From Thioalkalivibrio sp. ALJ7 (GTDB taxonomy: Bacteria > Pseudomonadota > Gammaproteobacteria > Ectothiorhodospirales > Ectothiorhodospiraceae), in NCBI RefSeq assembly GCF_000376865.1, contig NZ_AQXQ01000011.1, positions 434,001 through 498,000 on the forward strand: a DNA stretch of 64,000 nt, read 5' to 3'. How positions within the stretch are numbered: position 1 is the stretch's first letter; every line of letters starts with the position of its first letter. A model generated the notes under the pieces. That model ran no database searches and had not been told where the DNA came from. It saw only the letters and a program-made list of their open reading frames with translations. Below are positions 34,268 through 43,096 of this stretch, piece after piece. The position numbers were made by a program, and so were the translations under genes.

Positions 34268-36463
34268 TCAGGCGAGGGAGGCCGGGTCGATGTCGATCGC
34301 GATGCGGATACTGCGCGGAAGGTCGTCGGCCTGCCACGCATGGCGTGCCTGGTGCAGACCCTCGTGAAGCGGACCGCGGCGGGTGGACTGCAGCAGGATC
34401 TGTTCGCGGAAACGGCGATTGACGCGGTGGCGCGGCGCGGGGGCAGGACCCAGCACGCGGAGGCCATCGGTGGCCGCGTCGCGCAGGTGTGTGGCGATGC
34501 GCTCGGCATGGCGCCGGGAGGTGTCAGCATCGCCGGCCTCGACCCGTACCAGGGCCAGGTGGCCGTGCGGGGGCATCTCGGCGGCGGCGCGCTCCTCCAG
34601 CAGGGGCGCGACCATGGCCGGGTAGTCCTCGGCATCGAGGCCGCGGATCAAGGGGTGATCGGGGTGTCCGGTCTGCAGTAGCACGCGCCCGCCGCCGGAG
34701 CCGCGGCCCGCCCGCCCCGCGGCCTGGACGATCAGCTGCAGGGTGTTTTCGGTCGCTCGCAGATCGACGCTGAACAAGCCCTGGTCGACGTCGATCACGC
34801 CCACCAGACCCACCTGCGGGAAGTCGTGGCCCTTGGCCAGCATCTGGGTGCCGACCACGATGGCGGCGTCGAGCTGGCGGATGCGATCCAGGGCCTCCTC
34901 CAGCGCCCCCTTGTGGCGAATGCTGTCCCGGTCCAGTCGGATCAGTGGAGTCTCCGGGAAATGGCGGGCCAGGGCCAGTTCCAGACGCTGGGTGCCCAGG
35001 CCGCGCTGGGCCAGCGCTTCGCCGCATTCCGGGCAGCGCTGGGGGCGCGGCTCCTGGTGGCCGCAGAGGTGGCAGACGGCGCGTGGGTTGTGCGCATGGA
35101 CGGTCAGGCGCGCATCGCAGTCGGGGCACTCGGCGACCCAGCCGCAGGCGTCGCAGGCCAGAACCCGGGCGAAGCCGCGGCGGTTGAGTAGCAGGAAGCA
35201 TTGGTGGCCGGCCGCGAGGGTCTGCGTCATGGCGTCCAGCAGAGGGGCGGTCAGGCCTTCGTCCGGGGTGTGCACGCGGGTGTCGATGCTTTCGACCATG
35301 GGCGGGCGGGTGCCGTCGGGTCGGCTGGCCAAGCGGGCGTGGGCGTAGCGCCCGGTGGTGGCCGCGTACAGGGTCTCCAGGGTGGGAGTGGCGGAGCCGA
35401 GGACCACCGGGGCCTGTTCCAGCTGGCCGCGCTTGATGGCCAGATCGCGGGCGTTGTAGCGGAATCCGTCCTGTTGTTTGAAGGCGCTGTCATGCTCCTC
35501 GTCGACGATGATCAGGCCGAGGTCGGGCAGGGGCGTGAACAGCGCGGACCGGGTGCCGACCACAATGCGCCGCTGGCCTTGGCGCGCGGCCTCCCAGGCG
35601 CGCAGGCGTTCGCCTTCGGCCAGGCCCGAATGGAGCAGCGCCACCTGACCCGGAAAGCGCTGCTGGATGCGTGCACTCAGCTGTGGCGTCAGCGCGATCT
35701 CGGGGATCAGGAACAGAACCTGACGCCCCGTGGCGAGGACCTGCTCGGCCATCCGGAGATAGACCTCGGTCTTGCCGCTGCCGGTCACGCCTTCCAGTAG
35801 CAGTGGTGTCGCGGCGTCGAGACTCAGGGCGTCGACGGCCGCTTGTTGTTCCGCCGTCAGGGCGTGGTCGCTGGCGTTCGGTGGCGGTGGGTGTTGCGGG
35901 TCGGGTGTGATGCCTTCCAGCCAGTTGCGTTCGGCGAGCGCTCGCAGTTCCTTGGGCGTGAGCTGCAGGCCGGTGGCCGCGGCCAGGGTGGCGCGGTCCA
36001 GCGCCGGGGCAGCCTCCAGGCTGCGGAGGACCGATTGTTGGCGACGTCCACGTGCTGCGCCGCTGGATAGCGCATTGCGGCCCCCGGGTGTGAGTCGCCA
36101 AAGCGTGTCCGGGGTCAGGCTGGGGAGGGGGTCGCCGTGGCGTACGGCCGGTGGCAGGGCTCCGAGCAGGGCCTCCCCGAGCGGGTGGTGGTAATAGCGG
36201 GCCCCGAATGACAGGAGCTCGAGCAGATGGGGTCCAAGAAGCGGATGCGCCTCCGGCACATCGCGGATGGCGCGTAGCCGACTTTTCGGCACGTCGCTGG
36301 TCGTGGCTAGTTCCACCACCAGCCCGATCGTGGCGCCGCGTCCGAAGGGGACGCGCACCCTTTGTCCGGGCGCGAGCGATAGGTCCTCGGGGATGCGGTA
36401 GTCGAACAGCTGGTCCAGCGGGCGATCCAGCGCAATGCGGGCGATTCGGGGCGCGGCAGGCAT
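34268..36463 (-). CDS. priA: Primosomal protein N' (replication restart helicase PriA)
   Basis: 3'-5' helicase that reloads the replisome at stalled forks. About 731 aa. The N-terminal DNA-binding domain is RIALDRPLDQLFDYRIPEDL. Walker A is GVTGSGKTEVYLRM, motif II VDEEHDSAFKQQDGFRYNAR, and motif V-VI GRAGRGSGGG. The eight zinc cysteines lie in CDACGWVAECPDCD and CHLCGHQEP...CPECGE. The ATG at 36463 is preferred over a GTG two codons earlier. Its promoter region contains two inverted DnaA boxes. Confidence 0.96.
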   Translation of the reverse strand: MPAAPRIARIALDRPLDQLFDYRIPEDLSLAPGQRVRVPFGRGATIGLVVELATTSDVPKSRLRAIRDVPEAHPLLGPHLLELLSFGARYYHHPLGEALLGALPPAVRHGDPLPSLTPDTLWRLTPGGRNALSSGAARGRRQQSVLRSLEAAPALDRATLAAATGLQLTPKELRALAERNWLEGITPDPQHPPPPNASDHALTAEQQAAVDALSLDAATPLLLEGVTGSGKTEVYLRMAEQVLATGRQVLFLIPEIALTPQLSARIQQRFPGQVALLHSGLAEGERLRAWEAARQGQRRIVVGTRSALFTPLPDLGLIIVDEEHDSAFKQQDGFRYNARDLAIKRGQLEQAPVVLGSATPTLETLYAATTGRYAHARLASRPDGTRPPMVESIDTRVHTPDEGLTAPLLDAMTQTLAAGHQCFLLLNRRGFARVLACDACGWVAECPDCDARLTVHAHNPRAVCHLCGHQEPRPQRCPECGEALAQRGLGTQRLELALARHFPETPLIRLDRDSIRHKGALEEALDRIRQLDAAIVVGTQMLAKGHDFPQVGLVGVIDVDQGLFSVDLRATENTLQLIVQAAGRAGRGSGGGRVLLQTGHPDHPLIRGLDAEDYPAMVAPLLEERAAAEMPPHGHLALVRVEAGDADTSRRHAERIATHLRDAATDGLRVLGPAPAPRHRVNRRFREQILLQSTRRGPLHEGLHQARHAWQADDLPRSIRIAIDIDPASLA

Positions 36464-36527
36464 GCGCACAGTCTACTGCGTTGGGTGCCATGGCGGGACA
36501 AGGGCCGTATCCGGGAGGCGCAGTGTG

Positions 36528-36760
36528 TTATCCACAAAAGCTGTGGATAAGTCTGTGGGTGAATCTGCTCGGTGGGGCTTAAATGCTTGTTCGTGCTGGG
36601 GCGATGCTGGATTGGCCAAAAATCAACCAGAACCTTTTTGTTTATTAAAAACAGTAATTTAATGGAACAACATGAAACCGTGTGCACGCTGTGTGTGCTA
36701 ACCGGGATCTTTTCCCCCATCCTGTGGGCAGTCTGTACAGGGTGTGTACAGATAAACCGC
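36528..36760. other. AT-rich intergenic region with DnaA boxes; candidate replication origin
   Basis: Between priA and pntB a 400-base gap carries two perfect DnaA boxes in inverted orientation, TTATCCACA (36528-36536) and TGTGGATAA (36542-36550), and a third TGTGGGTGA-like site close by. An AT-rich stretch follows (about 36615-36665). A GATCTTTTCC 13-mer-like sequence lies near 36707, and further TGTGGG and TGTACAGATAA-type sites are at 36723-36754. These are the parts of a bacterial oriC, but they could also be a DnaA-regulated promoter for priA. GATC sites are few. I see no dnaA, gidA, mioC or rpmH in the window. Confidence 0.35.
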
Positions 36761-36794
36761 TGGCGTGGTCCTTTCCTCCGGCCCTGACAACAAA

Positions 36795-36827
36795 AAACCC
36801 GGCACCGTTAAACGGTAGGCCGGGTTT
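36795..36827 (-). terminator. Terminator of pntAB
   Basis: Stem AAACCCGGC (36795-36803) with GCCGGGTTT (36819-36827), enclosing a second palindrome ACCGTTAAACGGT. On the minus strand it is followed by a T-run, 45 bases after the pntB stop. Confidence 0.85.
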
Positions 36828-36871
36828 CATTTGCGGACCCGGGAACCGGGCTCGCTGCTGGGGCTGACGGG

Positions 36872-38260
36872 CTAGCCGAGGGCCTTCACCGAGGCCACCA
36901 GTTCGGCGGCCACTTTCTGGCCGTCGCCGTACAGCATCTGGTTGTTGTCGGCATAGAACAGGTGGTTCTCGATACCCGAGAAACCGGAACCCTTGCCGCG
37001 CTTCACGCAGATGACGTTCTGGGCCTGGTCGGCGTTCAGAATCGGCATGCCGTAGATCGGGGAGTCCGGGTTGGTCCGGGCCACCGGATTCACGACGTCG
37101 TTCGCGCCGATCACCATGGCGACATCCGCAGTCTTGAACTCCTCGTTGATCTCGTCGAGGTCGAAGATGATGTCGTAGGGCACGCCGGCCTCGGCCAGCA
37201 GCACATTCATGTGCCCGGGCATGCGGCCCGCGACCGGGTGGATCGCGAACTTCACGTCCACGCCACGCTTCTGCAGCAGCTGGGTGAACTCCCAGATTTT
37301 GTGCTGTGCCTGCGCCACGGCCATGCCGTAGCCCGGCACAATGATCACTTTCTCGGCGTAGGCCATCATGATCCCGGCGTCGTTGGCCTGGATCTCCTTC
37401 ATGGTGCCTTCGATCGTCTCTTCCGCGCCGCCGCTGGATCCACCGAACTGGCTGAAGAGGATGTTGCTGATCGGGCGGTTCATCGCCTTGGCCATCAGCT
37501 GGGTCAGCAGCGTACCGGCCGCACCGACCACGATACCGGCAATCATCAGGGCCGGATTGTCGAGGACGATACCCTTCAGACCAACTGCAAGGCCGGTCAG
37601 GGCGTTGTACAGCGAGATGACTACCGGCATGTCAGCGCCGCCAATCGGCAGGGTCATCAGCACGCCAAAGGCCAGCGACAGGACGAAGAACAGCAGCAGC
37701 GTGGCCGAACCGATCTCGCCGCCCCCGGTTGCCAGCATGAAGCCGAGGATCACGGTGATCGCAAAGATCGCGATGTTCACCACCTGCTGGCCGCCGAAGG
37801 TGAAGGTCTTCTTCATCAGACCCTGCAGCTTGGCGTAGGCCACCAGCGAGCCGGAGAAGGCCACCGAGCCGATCAGCGAGCCGGTCACGGCGATCGCCAG
37901 GCCGGTGTTGCTGACCGTTTCCGGGGTTGCCTGCAGCAGGTAGATCGCACCGATACCGGCTGCGGCACCGCCGCCCATGCCGTTGTACAGCGCGATCATC
38001 TGCGGCATGTCGGTCATCGCGACCTTCTTGCCGCTCCACCAGGCGAGGCCGCCACCAATGACGATGCCCAGGATGATCAGGGTGTAGTTCACGCCGCCGG
38101 AGATCTCCGGGTGCACGAAGGTCACGAGCGTGGCGATCACCATGCCCACGCCGGCCCAGATGATGCCCGGCCGCGCGGTGGTCGGCGAAGACATCTGTTT
38201 GAGGCCGACGATGAACAGGACCGCCGCCGCAAAGTAGGCGAGGTTGATGATCATGCTCAT
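36872..38260 (-). CDS. pntB: NAD(P) transhydrogenase subunit beta
   Basis: Membrane subunit of the proton-pumping transhydrogenase; it binds NADP(H) and exchanges hydride with PntA. The 462-aa protein has multiple TM segments (LAYFAAAVLFIVGLKQMSSP and onwards, MALYNGMGGGAAAGIGAIYL-type) and the C-terminal dIII domain with PGYGMAVAQAQHKIWEF, HPVAGRMPGHMNVLLAEAGV, GANDVVNPVA and KRGKGSGFSGIEN. Overlaps the preceding membrane subunit by 4 bases. Confidence 0.97.
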   Translation of the reverse strand: MSMIINLAYFAAAVLFIVGLKQMSSPTTARPGIIWAGVGMVIATLVTFVHPEISGGVNYTLIILGIVIGGGLAWWSGKKVAMTDMPQMIALYNGMGGGAAAGIGAIYLLQATPETVSNTGLAIAVTGSLIGSVAFSGSLVAYAKLQGLMKKTFTFGGQQVVNIAIFAITVILGFMLATGGGEIGSATLLLFFVLSLAFGVLMTLPIGGADMPVVISLYNALTGLAVGLKGIVLDNPALMIAGIVVGAAGTLLTQLMAKAMNRPISNILFSQFGGSSGGAEETIEGTMKEIQANDAGIMMAYAEKVIIVPGYGMAVAQAQHKIWEFTQLLQKRGVDVKFAIHPVAGRMPGHMNVLLAEAGVPYDIIFDLDEINEEFKTADVAMVIGANDVVNPVARTNPDSPIYGMPILNADQAQNVICVKRGKGSGFSGIENHLFYADNNQMLYGDGQKVAAELVASVKALG

Positions 38261-38568
38261 GCGTTATCTCCCTTCTTGTCGTCCTTCTTGCTGGTCTTGA
38301 ACATCTCCAGCATGCGTTCGGTGACGACGTAGCCACCCACGGCATTACCCGCGGCCAGGATTACGGCGACAAAGCCGATGGCCTGTTCCAGTGGGGTCGT
38401 GGCATGGCCCAGCGCGACCATGGTCCCGACCAGCACGATGCCGTGGACGAAGTTGGAACCGGACATCAGCGGGGTATGCAGGATGACCGGTACCTTGGAG
38501 ATGATCTCGTAGCCGGTGAAGGCCGCGAGCATGAAGATGTACAGCGCGATAAAGCCTTCGATGATCAT
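38257..38568 (-). CDS. pntAB: NAD(P) transhydrogenase subunit alpha, membrane part
   Basis: A 103-residue membrane piece equivalent to the C-terminal TM domain of E. coli PntA: FIALYIFMLAAFTGYEIISK, then GIVLVGTMVALGHATTPLEQ and a VGGYVVTERMLEMFK segment. In this organism PntA is split into two genes, as in Rhodospirillum. Overlaps both neighbours by 4 bases. Confidence 0.95.
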   Translation of the reverse strand: MIIEGFIALYIFMLAAFTGYEIISKVPVILHTPLMSGSNFVHGIVLVGTMVALGHATTPLEQAIGFVAVILAAGNAVGGYVVTERMLEMFKTSKKDDKKGDNA

Positions 38569-39698
38569 GATTTCGCTCCCTTGAGGGCCTCGCGGGTGGC
38601 CTCGTGCACGATCTCGCCGTCGCGCGTCAGCACGCTCTTGGCGATGACTTCGTCATCCCAGTCCGGCTTGAATTCACCGCCTTCGGCGATCATCGGCGTG
38701 AGGAAATTGAGCAGGTTCTTGGCGTACATCTCGGAGGCGTGCAGCGGGACCTGCGAGGGCACGTTCAGCGGTGCGTGAATGACCACGCCCTTGGTTCGGC
38801 TGGTCTTGCCCGGCTTGGACAGCTCACAGTTGCCGCCGCCCTCGGCCGCCAGGTCGATGATGACCGCGCCCGGCTTCATGCCCTCGACCATTTCCTTGGG
38901 GATCAGCTTGGGCGCATCGCGACCGGGGATCGCGGCGGTGGTGATCAGCACGTCCGCCTTGGCGATGTACTCGCCCAGGGCGTCCTGTTGCTGCTTTTTC
39001 TCTTCTTCGGTGAGTTCGCGGGCGTAGCCCCCCTCGCCCTCGGCGGAGACGCCGAGATCCAGGAACTTCGCACCCAGCGATTCGACCTGCTCCTTGGTGG
39101 CGGAGCGCACGTCATAGGCCTCGACCATCGCACCCAGGCGCTTGGCGGTTGCGATCGCCTGCAGACCGGCCACGCCGGCGCCGATCACGATGACCTTGGC
39201 CGGGCGGATGGTGCCGGCCGCGGTGGTCAGCATCGGGAAGAAGCGGCAGGACAGATCCGAACCCATGATCGCGCCCTTGTAACCGACCACGGCCGCCTGC
39301 GAGGACAGTACGTCCATGCTCTGGGCGCGCGAGATGCGCGGAATCAGCTCCATCGCGAAGCTCAGGATCTTGCGCTCCTGCATTGCCTTGACCACGTCCG
39401 GGTTGCGGTGGGCGTGGAACAGGCTGACCACGGTCGAGCCCTCCGGCAGCTGGTTCACTTCTTCAACCGTTGGCGGTGCCACGCGAACCATCAGGTCCGA
39501 CTGGCCGTAAGCGGTCTCGGTACCGACCACGGTCGCCTTCTCGTAGGCCGCATCCGGAAACTGGGCATTGGAGCCGGCACCCTTCTCCAGCTGCACGGTG
39601 ACGCCCAGATCGCTGAACTTGGCCGCTACCGACGGATCCAGGGCCACGCGGCGCTCGCCGCTGGCGGACTCCTTGGGAACGGATAATTTGATTGCCAT
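38565..39698 (-). CDS. pntAA: NAD(P) transhydrogenase subunit alpha, soluble NAD-binding part
   Basis: Soluble dI domain of the transhydrogenase, 377 aa. SVPKESASGERRVALDPSVA opens the alanine-dehydrogenase-like fold. The NAD site is IVIGAGVAGLQAIATAKRLG, and TTAAIPGRDAPKLIPKEMVE follows. I chose the ATG at 39698 because GGGAGAGAG is just upstream; the frame continues to 39782 without homology. First gene of the three-gene operon. Confidence 0.96.
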   Translation of the reverse strand: MAIKLSVPKESASGERRVALDPSVAAKFSDLGVTVQLEKGAGSNAQFPDAAYEKATVVGTETAYGQSDLMVRVAPPTVEEVNQLPEGSTVVSLFHAHRNPDVVKAMQERKILSFAMELIPRISRAQSMDVLSSQAAVVGYKGAIMGSDLSCRFFPMLTTAAGTIRPAKVIVIGAGVAGLQAIATAKRLGAMVEAYDVRSATKEQVESLGAKFLDLGVSAEGEGGYARELTEEEKKQQQDALGEYIAKADVLITTAAIPGRDAPKLIPKEMVEGMKPGAVIIDLAAEGGGNCELSKPGKTSRTKGVVIHAPLNVPSQVPLHASEMYAKNLLNFLTPMIAEGGEFKPDWDDEVIAKSVLTRDGEIVHEATREALKGAKS

Positions 39699-40046
39699 GC
39701 GCTCTCTCCCCGGGCCAAACGTCCGCGTACTCCTTACCGGACGATCAGCCGCGCTCGCGGGTGGTGAAATCGGATGCTGCACGCTCGAACCGAGCCATGC
39801 CGCACAAAAAACGACCCGCGAGTGTAGCGGAATCAGCCTGGCGCTTAAACCGTGTCCACAGCGCCCGGGGGGCTATGCCGGGCCCGGCGAACCTTCGATA
39901 CCGCGGGTCATGGTGTTGTAATTGCTTTGTTCTTCAGGGCTGTTTATTGTCAGACGAGCACCGAAGGAGGCATCGATTTGTTCACTCGCCGGTCACCGAG
40001 CGAGACGCGTGAGCAAATCCGTGTTTCCTTGAAACGGGACGAGGTC
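39699..40046. other. Divergent intergenic region between pntAA and the HNH gene
   Basis: About 350 bases. It must contain the promoters of both flanking genes, but I see no clear -35/-10 pair. A frame in phase with the HNH gene extends back to 39852 without recognisable similarity. No repeat or RNA structure stands out. Confidence 0.3.
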
Positions 40047-40688
40047 ATGTTGCCGACCGAGCATCAAGTCCTGCGCACGGATGCTGCGGGTATGCCGCTG
40101 GAGTGGATCGGCCTGGAGCAGGCCGTGCGCCTCTATTACACCGAGCAGGTGGCCTACACCTGTGGGAGTCCGCTTTATCGCATGCGCGGCGGTATCAACG
40201 CGCGCACCGGGCTGCAATCAAGGGTCGAAGTCAACTCGATCATCGCTACGCACGGCACCCGTCAGTCCCGCTTCAACGATTACATCCCCCCGCTCAACAA
40301 CACCACACTCTTCCGCCGCGACGCCCACCTGTGTCTCTACTGTGGCAATTCCTTCCGCGAGTGTGACCTGTCCCGCGACCATGTCACGCCGATCAGCCAG
40401 AACGGTGAGGACACCTGGAACAACGTCGTGACGGCTTGCAAGCGCTGCAACAACCACAAGGCCGGGTTCACGCCAGAGGAGGCGGGCATGCAGTTGCTGG
40501 CGATCCCGTTCACGCCCACCCATGCGGAGTACATCTTCCTCAAGGGCAAGCGCGTACTGGCCGACCAGATGGAATTCCTGCAGGCCCACTTCCCGCGCAC
40601 AAGCCCGCTGCGGGGACGTGTAGGCCACCTCTGCACGGATCGTGCGTCTACGCTCGAGTCGCTTTTATGTGCGAATAAGGCGCGTTGA
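40047..40688 (+). CDS. HNH endonuclease
   Basis: A 213-residue HNH nuclease of a family common in gammaproteobacteria (MLPTEHQVLRTDAAGMPLEW at the N-terminus). The HNH core is CLYCGNSFRECDLSRDHVTP, then TWNNVVTACKRCNNHKAG, with two CxxC zinc pairs and the DH of the betabetaalpha-metal site. I chose the ATG at 40047 from the family N-terminus; a longer frame is open upstream. Role unknown; not beside restriction or phage genes. Confidence 0.9.
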   Translation: MLPTEHQVLRTDAAGMPLEWIGLEQAVRLYYTEQVAYTCGSPLYRMRGGINARTGLQSRVEVNSIIATHGTRQSRFNDYIPPLNNTTLFRRDAHLCLYCGNSFRECDLSRDHVTPISQNGEDTWNNVVTACKRCNNHKAGFTPEEAGMQLLAIPFTPTHAEYIFLKGKRVLADQMEFLQAHFPRTSPLRGRVGHLCTDRASTLESLLCANKAR

Positions 40689-40890
40689 CTGCCGAGCAGT
40701 CATCCTGCTCAAGGGAGCCACAACGCCGCGCCCTGTCCCCCGAAACTGGGGGCACCAACGCGGACGTGCGATTCGCGCAGAGGTGCCCTTGGTCATCGCG
40801 CGCTATCCTGAGCCCGTTCCGGGCTGAACCAATTCGGTCCGGTGAGACTCCGAACGGAGTCGACTCCCCCTATTGTCTGCAAGGAGCCCC

Positions 40891-41982
40891 ATGAAGTACT
40901 TCGGAGAAGCGGATTATCGCCACGGCCAGGCGCGCGGTGTCGGTGTGTTATTGACTAATCTCGGCACGCCGGACGAACCCACTGCCCCTGCGCTGCGCCG
41001 CTACCTGAAGGAGTTCCTTTGGGACCCGCGTGTGGTCGAGGTGCCACGGCCCATCTGGTGGCTGATCCTGAACGGCGTGATTCTGAATATCCGTCCCAAG
41101 CGTTCCGCGGCCAAGTACGCCACCGTCTGGACGGATGAGGGTTCGCCGCTGCTGGCGATCTCGAAACGCCAGGCCGAAGGCGTGCGCCAGCGCCTGGCCG
41201 AACAGGTTGGTGAGGTCCCGGTCGCGCTGGGTATGCGCTACGGCAACCCGTCGATTGCCGCCGGTCTCGACGAGCTGCGGCGCCAGGGCGTGCGTCGAGT
41301 GGTGGTCCTGCCGCTTTATCCGCAGTACTCGGGCAGTACCAATGGCTCCACCTTCGATGCCGTCGCCGACGTGCTGAAGGGCTGGCGCTGGGTGCCGGAC
41401 CTGCAGTTCATCGCCGCCTACGACGCCGAGCCCGGTTACATCGAGGCGCTGGCCAACAGCGTTCGCGAGCACTGGAATGAACAGGGGCAGGCCGATCGCC
41501 TGGTGATGTCCTTCCACGGTATCCCCAAGCGCTACCTGCTCAAGGGCGATCCCTACCATTGCCTTTGCCATGCCACCGGGCACAAGCTGGCGCAGGCGCT
41601 GGGGCTGAACGACGACCAGTGGCAGGTGACCTTCCAGTCGCGTTTCGGTCGCGAGGAATGGCTGCAGCCCTATACCGACAAGACCATGGAGGCGCTGCCG
41701 GGGCAGGGCGTGCGCTCGGTGGACGTGATCTGCCCCGGTTTCTCCGCGGACTGCCTCGAGACCATCGAGGAGATCGGCGACGAGAATCGCGAGATCTTCC
41801 AGGAGGCCGGTGGCGAACGCTTCCACTACATCCCGGCCCTGAACGACCGCGCGGATCACCTCGATTTCCTGGCCGGGCTGCTGCGCCAGCACCTGACGCC
41901 GTGGCTCAACGATCCGGACAACGCCCCCGAGGCGCGCGCCGCCGCCCGCGAGCGTGCGCTCGCGCTGGGCGCTAAACAGTAA
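40891..41982 (+). CDS. hemH: Ferrochelatase
   Basis: Inserts Fe2+ into protoporphyrin IX, the last step of heme synthesis; membrane-associated. 363 aa with GVLLTNLGTPDEPTAPALRR, YPQYSGSTNGSTFDAV, SFHGIPKRYLLKGDPYHCLC (active-site His) and ICPGFSADCLETIEEI (the conserved Glu region). I chose the ATG at 40891 because AGGAG lies 7 bases upstream. A downstream CinA-like gene starts about 20 bases after it. Confidence 0.96.
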   Translation: MKYFGEADYRHGQARGVGVLLTNLGTPDEPTAPALRRYLKEFLWDPRVVEVPRPIWWLILNGVILNIRPKRSAAKYATVWTDEGSPLLAISKRQAEGVRQRLAEQVGEVPVALGMRYGNPSIAAGLDELRRQGVRRVVVLPLYPQYSGSTNGSTFDAVADVLKGWRWVPDLQFIAAYDAEPGYIEALANSVREHWNEQGQADRLVMSFHGIPKRYLLKGDPYHCLCHATGHKLAQALGLNDDQWQVTFQSRFGREEWLQPYTDKTMEALPGQGVRSVDVICPGFSADCLETIEEIGDENREIFQEAGGERFHYIPALNDRADHLDFLAGLLRQHLTPWLNDPDNAPEARAAARERALALGAKQ

Positions 41983-42001
41983 CGTGGTGAAGGCCGGGGC
42001 G

Positions 42002-42775
42002 ATGGACGGACCCGTGATGGTCGAACGGGATGCCGATGCGGTGGAGATCGGCGCCGTGATCATTGGCGACGAACTCCTGAGCGGCAAGCGCCGCGACCGG
42101 CACCATGCGCACCTGACCGAGGCGCTTGCCGAGAAGGGCCTGGAGCTGTCGTGGATCCGGATCGTGGGTGACAGCGCCCGCCTGCTGACGCAGACCTTCC
42201 GCGAGACCCTGGCAAGCGGCGCCGAGGTGTTCAGCTTCGGCGGTATCGGCGCGACCCCGGACGATCGTACCCGTGCCTGCCTGTCCGAAGCGCTGGAACG
42301 ACCGCTCCAGCGCCATCCGGAATTTGTTGATCTGCTGGAACGCCGCTTCGGGGACGAGGCCTATCCGCATCGCATCCGCATGGCCGAGCTGCCAGAAGGT
42401 GCCAGCCTGATACCCAACCCGATCAACGGTGTGCCAGGGTTCAGCTGCGAGCGGCATCATTGCGTGCCCGGATTCCCCTCCATGGCCGAGCCCATGGTGC
42501 GCTGGGTGCTGGACCAGCGCTTCCCCCAGCGCAACGCGGAAGCGGGTTCGGTGGAAGAGAGCCTGATCCTGCAGAACACCACCGAGAGCTCGCTGGTGCC
42601 GGTGCTTGAGGCCATGGAGGCCGCGTTCCCGGATCTACGCATCTCCTGTCTGCCCCGAATGGACCGCAACGCGCCGCGGGTCGAATTGGGCGTGCGTGGC
42701 CCCCGTGCCCGCGTCACCGAGGCCCACGCGCGGCTACGCCAGTCCTTGATCGAAGCGGGCTTCTTGACCCACTAG
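42002..42775 (+). CDS. CinA N-terminal-type molybdopterin-binding domain protein
   Basis: A protein of about 257 aa with the MoaB/MogA fold of CinA: VEIGAVIIGDELLSGKRRDR, VFSFGGIGATPDDRTRACLS, then LPEGASLIPNPINGVPGFSC. It lacks the C-terminal CinA amidohydrolase domain, so it belongs to the short CinA-like group of uncertain role. I chose the ATG at 42002 (AAGG upstream); the open frame reaches back into hemH. Likely co-transcribed with hemH. Confidence 0.88.
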   Translation: MDGPVMVERDADAVEIGAVIIGDELLSGKRRDRHHAHLTEALAEKGLELSWIRIVGDSARLLTQTFRETLASGAEVFSFGGIGATPDDRTRACLSEALERPLQRHPEFVDLLERRFGDEAYPHRIRMAELPEGASLIPNPINGVPGFSCERHHCVPGFPSMAEPMVRWVLDQRFPQRNAEAGSVEESLILQNTTESSLVPVLEAMEAAFPDLRISCLPRMDRNAPRVELGVRGPRARVTEAHARLRQSLIEAGFLTH

Positions 42776-42809
42776 GTCTCAGCGGCCGCGGGCTCCGGTT
42801 CTGGCTGCA

Positions 42810-42823
42810 CTTGTCATTATAAG
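42810..42823. promoter_or_regulatory. CTTGT-N4-ATAAG motif, candidate GntR operator
   Basis: CTTGT-CATT-ATAAG is an imperfect dyad. The same core occurs as a perfect dyad at 49170-49183 and in a weaker form at 45006-45019. It lies about 280 bases before the permease gene, at the island boundary, in the 42776-43096 gap. Confidence 0.35.
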
Positions 42824-42979
42824 CCTCGCAGTTTTGGGTTAGCGTGCCCCGTCCTGGGGCGCGTTCGCCCGTGCGTGATGCACGTGACCCGCGTCGGCTC
42901 GTGGATCCCTTTTTTTCTGCACCTCGACGTTCCCCTAGAAACAGCACCTTAAACCCCTTTCTCGATGCCCCTTGGGCAT

Positions 42980-42995
42980 TGGCATGGATGCTGCA
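42980..42995 (+). promoter_or_regulatory. Possible sigma-54 promoter of the ABC operon
   Basis: TGGCATGGATGCTGCA matches the -24/-12 consensus (TGGCAC-N5-TTGCA) at 9 of 11 defined positions. The essential GG and GC are at correct spacing. It lies about 100 bases upstream of the permease ATG. Two mismatches make it weaker than the site at 54965. Confidence 0.45.
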
Positions 42996-43096
42996 GCCAC
43001 TTCAGGGCGTAAGAACACGTCAGAACAAGTTGAGTGGTGGCGTGACAGACCAATCCATTGGGCAAGACCTGATGGCCTCGAGGGAAGGGGTTTCGA

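Noticed and set aside
42844-42862. GTGCCCC/GGGGCGC hairpin as terminator after the CinA-like gene
   Set aside because: The stem is short, imperfect, and no T-run follows.
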